Positions 1-5,013 of a stretch of 5,126 nucleotides of DNA are shown here, piece after piece. The notes under the pieces are model-generated. The model was not told the origin of the DNA. It made no database searches and saw only the letters and a list, made by a program, of their open reading frames with translations. This DNA comes from Bacteroidales bacterium (GTDB taxonomy: Bacteria; Bacteroidota; Bacteroidia; Bacteroidales; P3): assembly GCA_016281475.1 (NCBI GenBank), contig JAEEIS010000004.1, forward strand, positions 1 through 5,126, read 5' to 3'. Both the position numbers and the translations under genes were made by a program. Each line of letters starts with the position of its first letter. Within the stretch, counting starts at the first letter, position 1.

Positions 1-827
1 ACGGCAAACGAGAAGATGTCGCCGTAGTAGCTGGGGTTGTTGTTGTCCTCGTAGGCCTTCACCTCGCCGAGGGCACGGCTCACGCTGTCCTTCTGCCAGG
101 CCAAGCCGCCAGCAGTGTCGGTGGCTGCCGCGCTGCCGGTCTTCAGGCTGCCGCCAGCGGCACACTCGAACACCGAGCTACGCATCAGGAAGTCGAAGCC
201 GAGGAACTTGCCCATGACACCCTTGATGGCGTCGGCACCGTTCAGGAACGACACCACCTCGGCGTCGGTCAGCGAGTTCATCAGCTGGTTGTACATGATG
301 GCGTCCAGCAAGATGGTGCGACCATCGGCGGGAACATCCTGGCTGTCGAAAATCATCTTGATTTTCTCCACGTCGGCGCGGGTCATCTTCTTGCGGTTGC
401 CCGTGGCCGTGCTGTGCACGTGGGCAGGGGCTGCTTCGCCGGTGGTGGCCACCGTGGTAACGCCGTTAGGAACCCACTTTTTCAGGATGTCCATGTGGAC
501 ATAGTTCATCAGGGTTTCCTTGCTCTGCTTCAGCATCGACTGGCGCTTGTCGTAGCTCAACTCGACGTCGGCCAGGTGCTGCACGCGCAGAGGTGGCACG
601 TCGTAGATGTCCAGGTCATAGGTCAGCTCGCTGTCTGCGCGGGTGCCGATGGTCGCCGGGAACTCCGAACGGTTTTTCGTTACTTGCGGGGCGCTGCCGG
701 CCTGGGGGATGTGCACAGTGTGGTTGTTGACGTAGCTGCTGTGGTCCACGCTACGGGAGATGAAACTATTGTCAGGCCAGAAACCCTCAATAATGTCATT
801 GATCCAGATTTGTGTGTTCAAAGCCAT
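1..827 (-). CDS. Major capsid protein, HK97-fold type (partial, C-terminus beyond window)
   Basis: This is the last gene of the minus-strand head operon visible here, and its frame stays open for 275 codons to the window edge. The protein begins MALNTQIWINDIIEGFWPDN. It then has a stretch YVNNHTVHIPQAG (about residues 32-44), a middle part with VPPLRVQHLADVELSYDKRQSML, and a late segment EDNNNPSYYGDIFSFAV. The early 'YVNN-TVH-P-AG' strand and the late 'YYGDIFSFA' resemble capsid proteins of Bacteroidetes phages and prophages. Tailed-phage major capsid proteins are usually 300-400 residues, so only a short tail is probably missing. Position supports the call: protease, scaffold, small decoration-like protein, then capsid is a standard head order. 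The ATG at 827 is preceded by an A-rich leader carrying AACCCCAAAAAC and no Shine-Dalgarno. Family assignment is from remembered resemblance plus synteny; another abundant virion protein is possible but less likely. Confidence 0.82.
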   Translation of the reverse strand, partial: MALNTQIWINDIIEGFWPDNSFISRSVDHSSYVNNHTVHIPQAGSAPQVTKNRSEFPATIGTRADSELTYDLDIYDVPPLRVQHLADVELSYDKRQSMLKQSKETLMNYVHMDILKKWVPNGVTTVATTGEAAPAHVHSTATGNRKKMTRADVEKIKMIFDSQDVPADGRTILLDAIMYNQLMNSLTDAEVVSFLNGADAIKGVMGKFLGFDFLMRSSVFECAAGGSLKTGSAAATDTAGGLAWQKDSVSRALGEVKAYEDNNNPSYYGDIFSFA

Positions 828-835
828 AATAAAAC

Positions 836-854
836 GTTTTTGGGGTTAATAACT
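836..854 (-). promoter_or_regulatory. Start-proximal motif copy for the capsid gene (AACCCCAAAAAC)
   Basis: On the minus strand AACCCCAAAAAC (847-836) begins 20 bases before the capsid ATG and is preceded by AGTTATT, giving the 13-mer AGTTATTAACCCC at 854-842. The 12-mer is identical, at identical distance, before the decoration gene; the 13-mer is identical before the scaffold start. It covers the decoration gene's stop codon. A translation-initiation element is the simplest reading. Confidence 0.6.
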
Positions 855-1254
855 AAAGGATAAGCCAGCTGCTGCCGTCCCACACCAGCTGCTTCACCAC
901 CTTGGCACTGTTGCCGCCCTTGGCGTTGGCTGCGCTGATCAGGGTGGTGGTGTCGTGTTTGATGGCACAACCCACTGCGGTGGCCGCCTCGGTCCATGCC
1001 ACCAGGACAAGGTCGCCAACCTTCAGGTCGGCACCGGCGGTCAACGTCAGTTCCGAAGCGGCGGCAAGGGTGCCGAGCTTCAGGATGGTCGTGGCGCGTT
1101 CCACCGTTACGGAAGCCTTGTTGCTTGACAAGGTTACGTCTTTTGCCTCAGACGTGGGGAATGGTACCAATGTCTCTTTGTCGGCATCGGCTTCGATGCT
1201 GGGCGCTCTGAAGGCATAGCGCGAATTCAGGGTTCTGTTGATGTAAGTACTCAT
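853..1254 (-). CDS. Small head protein, probable capsid decoration/stabilisation protein
   Basis: A 133-residue protein starting MSTYINRTLNSRYAFRAPSI and ending VWDGSSWLIL. I do not recognise a named family with certainty. It is rich in Ala, Thr, Val and Leu, has no membrane segment or signal peptide, and looks mostly beta-stranded, with short alternating hydrophobic strands such as VTVERATTILKLGTL, ADLKVGDLVLVAW and VVKQLVWDGSSWLIL. It lies exactly between scaffold and capsid genes, the place of lambda gpD (decoration) between Nu3 and E, so a trimeric outer-shell stabiliser is the best inference. The ATG at 1254 is preferred over an upstream in-frame extension because the extension runs through the protease gene in another frame with an unlikely Arg/Pro-rich composition. 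It begins 22 bp after the protease stop. It has AACCCCAAAAAC at the same distance from the ATG as the capsid gene has. Confidence 0.7.
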   Translation of the reverse strand: MSTYINRTLNSRYAFRAPSIEADADKETLVPFPTSEAKDVTLSSNKASVTVERATTILKLGTLAAASELTLTAGADLKVGDLVLVAWTEAATAVGCAIKHDTTTLISAANAKGGNSAKVVKQLVWDGSSWLIL

Positions 1255-1262
1255 GACTATCG

Positions 1263-1274
1263 GTTTTTGGGGTT
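1263..1274 (-). promoter_or_regulatory. Start-proximal motif copy for the decoration gene (AACCCCAAAAAC)
   Basis: The same 12-mer as before the capsid gene, also beginning 20 bases before its ATG (1254) and lying in the 22-bp gap after the protease stop. The AGTTATT part is absent here, which shows that the conserved core is the C-run plus A-run. Confidence 0.6.
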
Positions 1275-1276
1275 GT

Positions 1277-1705
1277 CTACTCTTTGTAGTCGGTACCGAA
1301 GGTCTCACGGTACAGGTTCTTGAACGCCTCGGGGTCGGCGGCCTTGAAAGTGGACAGCTTGCCGGCACGGTCAAGTTCCTGCCAGCTCTTTCCGGCAAAC
1401 TCGCCCTTGCCCTTCTGGCTCTCCAGCATCTGGCTGAGGCTGGTGCGCGGGTTGAGCTTGGCGAGGGCTGCCTTGGCATTCTCCGGGGCGACGTTCATCA
1501 GCTCCTTCCACTGGGGGCGCTCGGCCTCGCTGATACGTCCGTCATTGACGGCTGCCGTCAGCAAGGTGTCAATCTCCGCACTGCGGAGGTTCTGCAACTC
1601 GGTGCGCGCCTGGTCGCGTTCCTGCGTCAGCGTCTGGTTGTTCTCGGTCAGCTGCTGCACCTGCTGCTGCAACTGGTTCATCTGGTTCTGTTCTTGTTCT
1701 GTCAT
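1277..1705 (-). CDS. Scaffold protein from in-frame internal start (Mu gpZ / lambda Nu3-like)
   Basis: An internal ATG at residue 173 of the protease gene would give a 142-residue protein, MTEQEQNQMNQLQQQ..., made of an N-terminal Gln-rich coiled coil and a helical C-terminal region (SWQELDRAGKLSTFKAADPE, typical of Mu-like scaffold tails). Scaffold is needed in large molar excess over protease, and in Mu and lambda it is made from such a nested start. The specific sequence support here is upstream of this ATG. AGTTATTAACCCC at 1733-1721 (minus) is identical to a 13-mer upstream of the capsid start, and AACCCCCAAAA lies 21 bp from the ATG, against 20 bp for the two downstream genes. Conservation of that leader inside a coding region, where it encodes VINPQ, suggests selection for an internal start. 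Translation itself is inferred. Confidence 0.68.
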   Translation of the reverse strand: MTEQEQNQMNQLQQQVQQLTENNQTLTQERDQARTELQNLRSAEIDTLLTAAVNDGRISEAERPQWKELMNVAPENAKAALAKLNPRTSLSQMLESQKGKGEFAGKSWQELDRAGKLSTFKAADPEAFKNLYRETFGTDYKE

Positions 1706-2221
1706 AGTTGAACTATTTTGGGGGTTAATAACTTCTGGTTTTTCTCCCTGCACCACGGTCAGGGTCATGCGACCGCCCACCTTGACGGTCGGGGAGGGCA
1801 AGCCCTCCGACAGGCGCATGGCGTTACGGTTGGCACCGATGGCGCAGATGCTGCACTCCAGCAACTCCGCCTTCGTTACCGTCGGGCCTATCTGTCCGGG
1901 CAGCTTCAGGTCGTCGCTTTCGTCGATGCCGAGAATGTTGAAGCCGATGCTGCAACATTTGAGGATGCCTTCGTCAACCTTGCGTGCCACCTCCTGGGCG
2001 AAGGGGTCGCCTTCGTCAAACTTGGCAGTGGCCAGTAGCTGGCCATCCTTCTCGCGCACGTTCTCCCACGTACCTATGGGAAGCAGCCCGTACTCATGGC
2101 TGTACAGCATCACCGGGTTCTTCAGGAACTGTTCCCTCCCGATACCCGAGGTCAGCACACGGTAGCCGTAGCCGTTCACGCTTTCGTCGGTCAATACGAA
2201 TGTGTGTTTCTTCTTAGCCAT
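1277..2221 (-). CDS. Prohead protease with C-terminal scaffold region (S78/HK97-protease type, Mu gpI-like)
   Basis: A 314-residue two-part protein. Residues about 1-165 form a prohead serine protease. NPVMLYSHE gives the expected catalytic His at residue 42, CCSIGF gives the Ser at 91, and the following AELLECSICAIGANRNA (118-134) is the family's conserved strand after the active-site Ser. Residues about 173-230 are a Gln/Glu-rich coiled coil (MTEQEQNQMNQLQQQVQQL), followed by a helical C-terminal part ending in FKNLYRETFGTDYKE. The protease processes scaffold and head proteins during maturation in the host cytoplasm. Fusion of protease to scaffold in one frame is known from phage Mu (gene I with Z nested in it) and lambda (C/Nu3). 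I chose the start at MAKKKHTFVLTDES because the profile of the family begins there; an upstream ATG at 2299 would add an Arg/Ser-rich tail unlike the family. The start overlaps the end of a small upstream ORF. Confidence 0.9.
   Translation of the reverse strand: MAKKKHTFVLTDESVNGYGYRVLTSGIGREQFLKNPVMLYSHEYGLLPIGTWENVREKDGQLLATAKFDEGDPFAQEVARKVDEGILKCCSIGFNILGIDESDDLKLPGQIGPTVTKAELLECSICAIGANRNAMRLSEGLPSPTVKVGGRMTLTVVQGEKPEVINPQNSSTMTEQEQNQMNQLQQQVQQLTENNQTLTQERDQARTELQNLRSAEIDTLLTAAVNDGRISEAERPQWKELMNVAPENAKAALAKLNPRTSLSQMLESQKGKGEFAGKSWQELDRAGKLSTFKAADPEAFKNLYRETFGTDYKE
1716..1733 (-). promoter_or_regulatory. Start-proximal motif copy before the nested scaffold start (AACCCCCAAAA)
   Basis: Minus-strand AGTTATTAACCCC (1733-1721), continuing CAAAA, begins its AACCCC 21 bases before the internal ATG at 1705. 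One extra C explains the one-base difference from the other copies. It lies within the protease reading frame in the linker between protease and scaffold. Confidence 0.6.
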
Positions 2222-2378
2222 TGGGCAGGATGATTTTGTTTTTCTGTGCAAGGTTCCACTCCGCAGCCGTGCTGCCTTTCTTCCGGCAGAACTGCACACT
2301 CTTTGTTACGTTGTCCATGTAGAGGCACCCGGATCCGCGCCGGTGCGCTCTGAAAATGCTTTGATGTTTACGGTTCAT
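2214..2378 (-). CDS. Small uncertain ORF upstream of and overlapping the protease start
   Basis: A 54-codon ORF from ATG 2378, or 34 codons from ATG 2318 (MDNVTKSVQFCRKKGSTAAE...). It ends ILPNG-stop and overlaps the protease start by 8 bp in another frame. It lies directly downstream of the minus-strand promoter candidate, so it would be the first reading frame of the transcript. The segment KKGSTAAEWNLAQKNKIILPNG resembles the opening repeat of many phage fibre and tropism proteins (RRGTAAEW..ANPVLL.GE), but here it stops immediately after. It could be a truncated fibre remnant, a small leader peptide coupled to protease translation, or chance. There are no homologous domains beyond this motif that I can see. 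The N-terminal 20 residues (Arg/His-rich) look non-coding, which favours the shorter start. Confidence 0.35.
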   Translation of the reverse strand: MNRKHQSIFRAHRRGSGCLYMDNVTKSVQFCRKKGSTAAEWNLAQKNKIILPNG

Positions 2379-2405
2379 ATCGGTCAGTATTTGGGTTGCC
2401 ACTGA

Positions 2406-2422
2406 AATTTTTTGCAAAATTA
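2406..2422 (-). repeat. Dyad element copy 1 (AATTTT-GCAA-AAAATT) over the minus-strand start region
   Basis: Minus strand reads TAATTTTGCAAAAAATT. It is an inverted repeat of AATTTT and AAAATT separated by four bases, overlapping the -7 box and the expected transcription start. It is nearly the same as the plus-strand element at 2517-2534 in opposite orientation. Such duplicated dyads over start sites could be operators; AT-rich composition makes a simple palindrome less telling than the shared GCA core. Confidence 0.45.
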
Positions 2423-2450
2423 CTATGCCATCAGCGAACAGACCCCAAAA
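2415..2450 (-). promoter_or_regulatory. Candidate Bacteroidota-type promoter for the minus-strand head operon
   Basis: Read on the minus strand, TAATTTTG at 2422-2415 matches the Bacteroides -7 consensus TAnnTTTG exactly. TTTG at 2449-2446 could serve as the -33 element, but the spacer of 23 bp is longer than the usual 19-21, so an activator may be needed. Transcription would begin near 2408 and run through the small ORF, protease/scaffold, decoration and capsid genes. The site lies in the only sizeable non-coding gap and is mirrored by the plus-strand element. Confidence 0.5.
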
Positions 2451-2482
2451 TCTCTTACCCTTGGAGACTTTCTCTTACCCTT
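2451..2482. repeat. 12-bp direct repeat, period 20 bp, in the divergent control region
   Basis: TCTCTTACCCTT occurs at 2451-2462 and again, identical, at 2471-2482, with the 8-bp spacer ggagactt. A 20-bp period is close to two helical turns, so both copies face the same side of DNA, as expected for a protein binding tandem half-sites. The pair lies some 40-80 bp upstream of both presumed start points, a usual activator distance in either direction. No third copy is visible nearby. Confidence 0.6.
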
Positions 2483-2492
2483 CGCACAAACA

Positions 2493-2515
2493 CCCCTCTA
2501 ATCGCGCGAGAGGGG
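2493..2515. repeat. Inverted repeat, 7-bp perfect arms, beside the plus-strand promoter
   Basis: CCCCTCT at 2493-2499 and AGAGGGG at 2509-2515 are perfect inverse complements around the 9-base loop AATCGCGCG. It ends one base before the plus-strand -7 box, where the promoter spacer would lie. It could be an operator dyad. A terminator is unlikely: no T-run suited to ending a plus-strand transcript is needed here since nothing is transcribed into it from the left, although the following CTAATTTT is loosely T-rich. Confidence 0.5.
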
Positions 2516-2516
2516 C

Positions 2517-2534
2517 TAATTTTGCACCAAAATT
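2517..2534 (+). promoter_or_regulatory. Candidate -7 promoter box and dyad element copy 2 for the terminase-portal operon
   Basis: TAATTTTG at 2517-2524 matches TAnnTTTG, and the wider element TAATTTTGCACCAAAATT is an inverted repeat AATTTT-GCACC-AAAATT like the one over the minus-strand promoter. No -33 TTTG is visible at the proper distance; that place is taken by the GC-rich inverted repeat at 2493-2515. A factor-dependent promoter is therefore plausible. The 5' leader of the small terminase mRNA would be only about 10-15 bases. Confidence 0.45.
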
Positions 2535-2542
2535 CGTTTTCT

Positions 2543-3028
2543 ATGGCAAAACAAGAACAACCAACCACAATCAAAAAGCCCCGGAAGAACCAGCTCGACA
2601 AAGAGCGCGAGCTGGCACGGTTTTATTACTTCCAAGGCGATAGCCAGAAGGCTATCGCCGAACGTATCGGTGTATCGGCCCAGTCCGTAAACAAATGGGT
2701 CAAGGATGGAGGATGGGAGGGGCTTCGTGCCGCCAAGACCATCAGCCGCAAGGAACTTGTCATCAAGATGCTCCAGAAGATAAACGAGCGTCTCGATGCC
2801 GACGACTGGACAGCCGACGAAATCATCAAGGCCGCCAAGGCGGTGGAGAAACTCGACAAGGACACCAACGTCGTAACCATCATGGAGGTCTTCACCTCCT
2901 TTGGCAACTGGCTCGCCGCACGGATGCAAATCGACCCGGAACTCACCCCCGATACGGTCCGGGTCATAACCAAGTACCAGGAAATATTTGTCGGCGAGAT
3001 GATGTCCGCCTACAAGCCGAACCATTAA
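2543..3028 (+). CDS. Terminase small subunit (DNA-recognition subunit)
   Basis: A 161-residue protein starting MAKQEQPTTIKKPRKNQLDK. A basic N-terminus leads into a helix-turn-helix at about residues 24-54 (ARFYYFQGDSQKAIAERIGVSAQSVNKWVKDGGW), with the 'AIAERIGVS-QSVNKWVK..GW' pattern typical of phage small terminase DNA-binding domains. Helical segments follow (ELVIKMLQKINERL, ADEIIKAAKAVEKL), probably for oligomerisation, and then a C-terminal part ending FVGEMMSAYKPNH that may contact the large subunit. It recognises phage DNA and feeds it to the motor. The start at 2543 is chosen because the in-frame extension upstream runs through promoter-like DNA and gives unlike sequence. It precedes the large terminase by 12 bp. 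A general HTH regulator is the main alternative, but the adjacent motor gene makes terminase much more likely. Confidence 0.85.
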   Translation: MAKQEQPTTIKKPRKNQLDKERELARFYYFQGDSQKAIAERIGVSAQSVNKWVKDGGWEGLRAAKTISRKELVIKMLQKINERLDADDWTADEIIKAAKAVEKLDKDTNVVTIMEVFTSFGNWLAARMQIDPELTPDTVRVITKYQEIFVGEMMSAYKPNH

Positions 3029-3040
3029 CCCTTATTCACC

Positions 3041-4591
3041 ATGCCCACAGTAAGCAAGGAAGCCCTCGAACGCTGGAAAGCGCATGTGGAATACGTCAAG
3101 TCCGTCACCACGACGGCCAACGCGGTCTATGCCAGGGAAACCAAGGAACAGCAGTTGAAGCGCAAGGAACGCGCCGTAAAGGACTACAACTTCTTTGTGC
3201 AGACCTATTTCCCGCACTACTGCACCGACAAGGCCACAGGCAAACTCACACCCTGCGCCAGCTTCCATATCAAGGCAGCCCGCTATATCCTGGACAACCC
3301 CCAGCTGCTGGCGGTCTTCATGTGGCCCCGTGGTCACGCCAAGTCCACCCACATGGGTGTCTTCATCCCCATGTGGCTCAAAATCCAGAAGACACCCACC
3401 ATCCACTGCCTCGCCCTTGCCGGCAAAAGTGAGGACAGCGCCATCCGGCTGCTTTCCGACCTTCAGGCCGAGCTACAATACAACCAGCTTTATGAACACG
3501 ACTTTGGCCGACAGTACAAAGCCGGTAGTTGGTCGGTGGGTGAGTTTACCACACAAGACGGCACCTCGTTCCACGCCATCGGTCGCGGCCAGTCGCCCCG
3601 TGGCCTCCGCGACCGCCAGAACCGCCCCGACTATATCATCTGCGACGACCTCGACGATGACGAACTCAGCCGCAACCCTGCCCGTGTGGAAGCCGCCACC
3701 GAGTGGACCCGCGAGGCACTCATGGGTACCTTCGGTGCCGAGGGTGGCCGCTTCATCATGGTGGGCAACCTCATCAGCAAATGCTCCATTTTGGCCAACA
3801 TCATGGAAACGCCGGGAGTCCACGTCAGCCGTGTCAACGTCTATGACAAAGACGGCAACCCCGCATGGCCTGAATACTGGACTAAGGAACGCATCGAGGC
3901 CAAGCGCATTCTTGTCGGGTACCGCGCCTTTGAAAAGGAGTACATGAACAACCCCATCACCCTTGGCGCCGTCTTCCGCCAGGAGGATATTGTGTTCGGC
4001 AAGATGCTGCCACGCCTCCAGCAGTATGTGCAGCTTATCTGTTACACCGACCCCTCCTGGAAGGCCACCAAACAAGCCGACTACAAGGCCACCATGCTTG
4101 TGGGTAAGACCAAGACCGGCGAATACCATCTTCTCAAAGCATACGCCGACCAAACCTCGGTCTCCAACATGATTGAATGGTACTACTCCATAGAAAAATA
4201 TGTAGACGGGCGTGTGCCGGTGTACTACTATATGGAGGCCAATATGCTCCAGGAACTGCTTCTTGAAGAAGTCCGCAAGCAGGGTGTGGCTCGGGGGCAC
4301 GTTATCCCCATCAAAAAAGACAGCCGCAAAAAGCCGGACAAGTTTGCGCGTATCGAAGCCATGCAACCCCTCTTCGAGCAGCACCTGGTCATATTCAATC
4401 AGGAGGAAAAGGACAGCCCCGGTATGCAGGTGCTTGTCGAGCAACTGCTGGCCACCGAACGTGGCAGCCGTATGCACGACGACGCACCAGATGCCCTTGA
4501 AAGTGCCATCTGGATGATTGACCGCCGTTGGGGGCATACCGCCGAAAATATCACCACAGTAATTCCCACCAAGTCAAATAGGAGGTATTAG
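3041..4591 (+). CDS. Terminase large subunit (packaging ATPase and nuclease)
   Basis: A 516-residue packaging motor of ordinary length. It docks on the portal, hydrolyses ATP to drive DNA into the prohead and cuts the DNA. The ATPase part has a Walker A loop WPRGHAKST at 95-103, a Walker B strand and acidic cluster YIICDDLDDDE at 198-208, and a probable coupling motif FIMVGN at 238-243. The nuclease part has an RNase H-like set of acidic residues: YTDPSW with Asp337, YMEAN with Glu399, and HDDAPDALE with Asp480/481/484. All the key residues I expect are present, so it appears active. In Mu-like phages packaging is headful into flanking host DNA; whether that holds here cannot be told. It follows the small subunit in one operon and ends 2 bp before the DUF1320 gene. 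The last 20 residues are a less conserved tail. Confidence 0.95.
   Translation: MPTVSKEALERWKAHVEYVKSVTTTANAVYARETKEQQLKRKERAVKDYNFFVQTYFPHYCTDKATGKLTPCASFHIKAARYILDNPQLLAVFMWPRGHAKSTHMGVFIPMWLKIQKTPTIHCLALAGKSEDSAIRLLSDLQAELQYNQLYEHDFGRQYKAGSWSVGEFTTQDGTSFHAIGRGQSPRGLRDRQNRPDYIICDDLDDDELSRNPARVEAATEWTREALMGTFGAEGGRFIMVGNLISKCSILANIMETPGVHVSRVNVYDKDGNPAWPEYWTKERIEAKRILVGYRAFEKEYMNNPITLGAVFRQEDIVFGKMLPRLQQYVQLICYTDPSWKATKQADYKATMLVGKTKTGEYHLLKAYADQTSVSNMIEWYYSIEKYVDGRVPVYYYMEANMLQELLLEEVRKQGVARGHVIPIKKDSRKKPDKFARIEAMQPLFEQHLVIFNQEEKDSPGMQVLVEQLLATERGSRMHDDAPDALESAIWMIDRRWGHTAENITTVIPTKSNRRY
4580..4585 (+). promoter_or_regulatory. Shine-Dalgarno AGGAGG before the DUF1320 gene
   Basis: AGGAGG lies 8 bases before the ATG at 4594, inside the last codons of the large terminase gene (SNRRY-stop). 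It is the only full Shine-Dalgarno seen before any start in the window. Bacteroidota rarely rely on this signal, so it may come simply from the two Arg codons AGG AGG. Confidence 0.4.
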
Positions 4592-4593
4592 CT

Positions 4594-5010
4594 ATGTTTA
4601 TCACCAAGGATGAAATCAAGACCCATCTGTACGACTACCAGATTGACCAAATAACCGACGATGACGACACCATCGTTGCTTCGGCTATTGACACCGCCGT
4701 CGCCGAGGTCAAGTCCTACCTCGCCAACCGCTACGACGTGGCCACCATCTTCGCACAGACCGGCACCGACCGCTCCGCCCTCATCGTGGAACACGTCAAG
4801 GTCTGCGCCGTCTATCACCTGCTGCTGCTCTGCAACGTGGATGCCATCTACGAACGCTACGAGAAAGCCTACGACCGCACCATCGACTTCCTCAAAAAAG
4901 TAGCCGACGGCCTTCTCTCGCCCGATCTGCCCTACCTTCAGACCGACACGGGCACTCCAGTAGGCACCATCCAGCTCAAGTCCAACCCCAAATTCACACA
5001 CAGTTTTTAA
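4594..5010 (+). CDS. DUF1320 / Mu gp36-like head-tail completion protein
   Basis: A 138-residue protein, MFITKDEIKTHLYDYQIDQI..., with the DUF1320 pattern: an N-terminal 'FIT.DEI' start, a short loop with an acidic run (TDDDDT at about 21-26), a helix AIDTAVAEVKSYLANRYD, then AVYHLLLLC and a C-terminal YEKAYDRTIDFLKKVADGLLSPDLP. Length matches the family (about 140). The Mu counterpart gp36 belongs to the set of small proteins between head and tail, and the helical fold resembles head-completion (gp6/gp15-type) adaptors, so a ring or connector role at the portal is inferred. It starts 2 bp after the large terminase stop and is followed 3 bp later by the portal gene, so it is clearly cotranscribed. 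In Mu this gene lies after the capsid gene, not here. Confidence 0.85.
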   Translation: MFITKDEIKTHLYDYQIDQITDDDDTIVASAIDTAVAEVKSYLANRYDVATIFAQTGTDRSALIVEHVKVCAVYHLLLLCNVDAIYERYEKAYDRTIDFLKKVADGLLSPDLPYLQTDTGTPVGTIQLKSNPKFTHSF

Positions 5011-5013
5011 GCC

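Noticed and set aside
1255..1479. Upstream in-frame extension of the decoration protein to 1479
   Set aside because: It would overlap the protease gene for 200 bp with Arg/Pro/Ser-rich sequence; the ATG at 1254 has the shared leader motif.
1320..2165. 281-codon plus-strand open frame opposite the protease/scaffold gene
   Set aside because: Cys/Ser/Arg-rich shadow translation with no recognisable domain, opposite a well-supported gene.
2222..2299. Longer protease start at ATG 2299 (extra 26 residues)
   Set aside because: The added residues are Arg/Ser/Cys-rich and unlike prohead protease N-termini, while MAKKKHTFVLTDES fits the family start.
2406..2534. Phage attachment site or origin of replication
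   Set aside because: The repeats are few and placed like promoter and operator sites; no integrase, transposase or replication gene is present in the window to support either.
2396..2542. N-terminal extension of the small terminase from 2396
   Set aside because: It would pass through both promoter-like elements and repeats; the conserved-looking protein begins at MAKQEQ (2543).
3473..4537. 354-codon minus-strand open frame opposite the large terminase
   Set aside because: It is antisense to a gene with complete ATPase and nuclease motifs; its His/Val/Gly-rich composition is the usual shadow of GC-rich codons.
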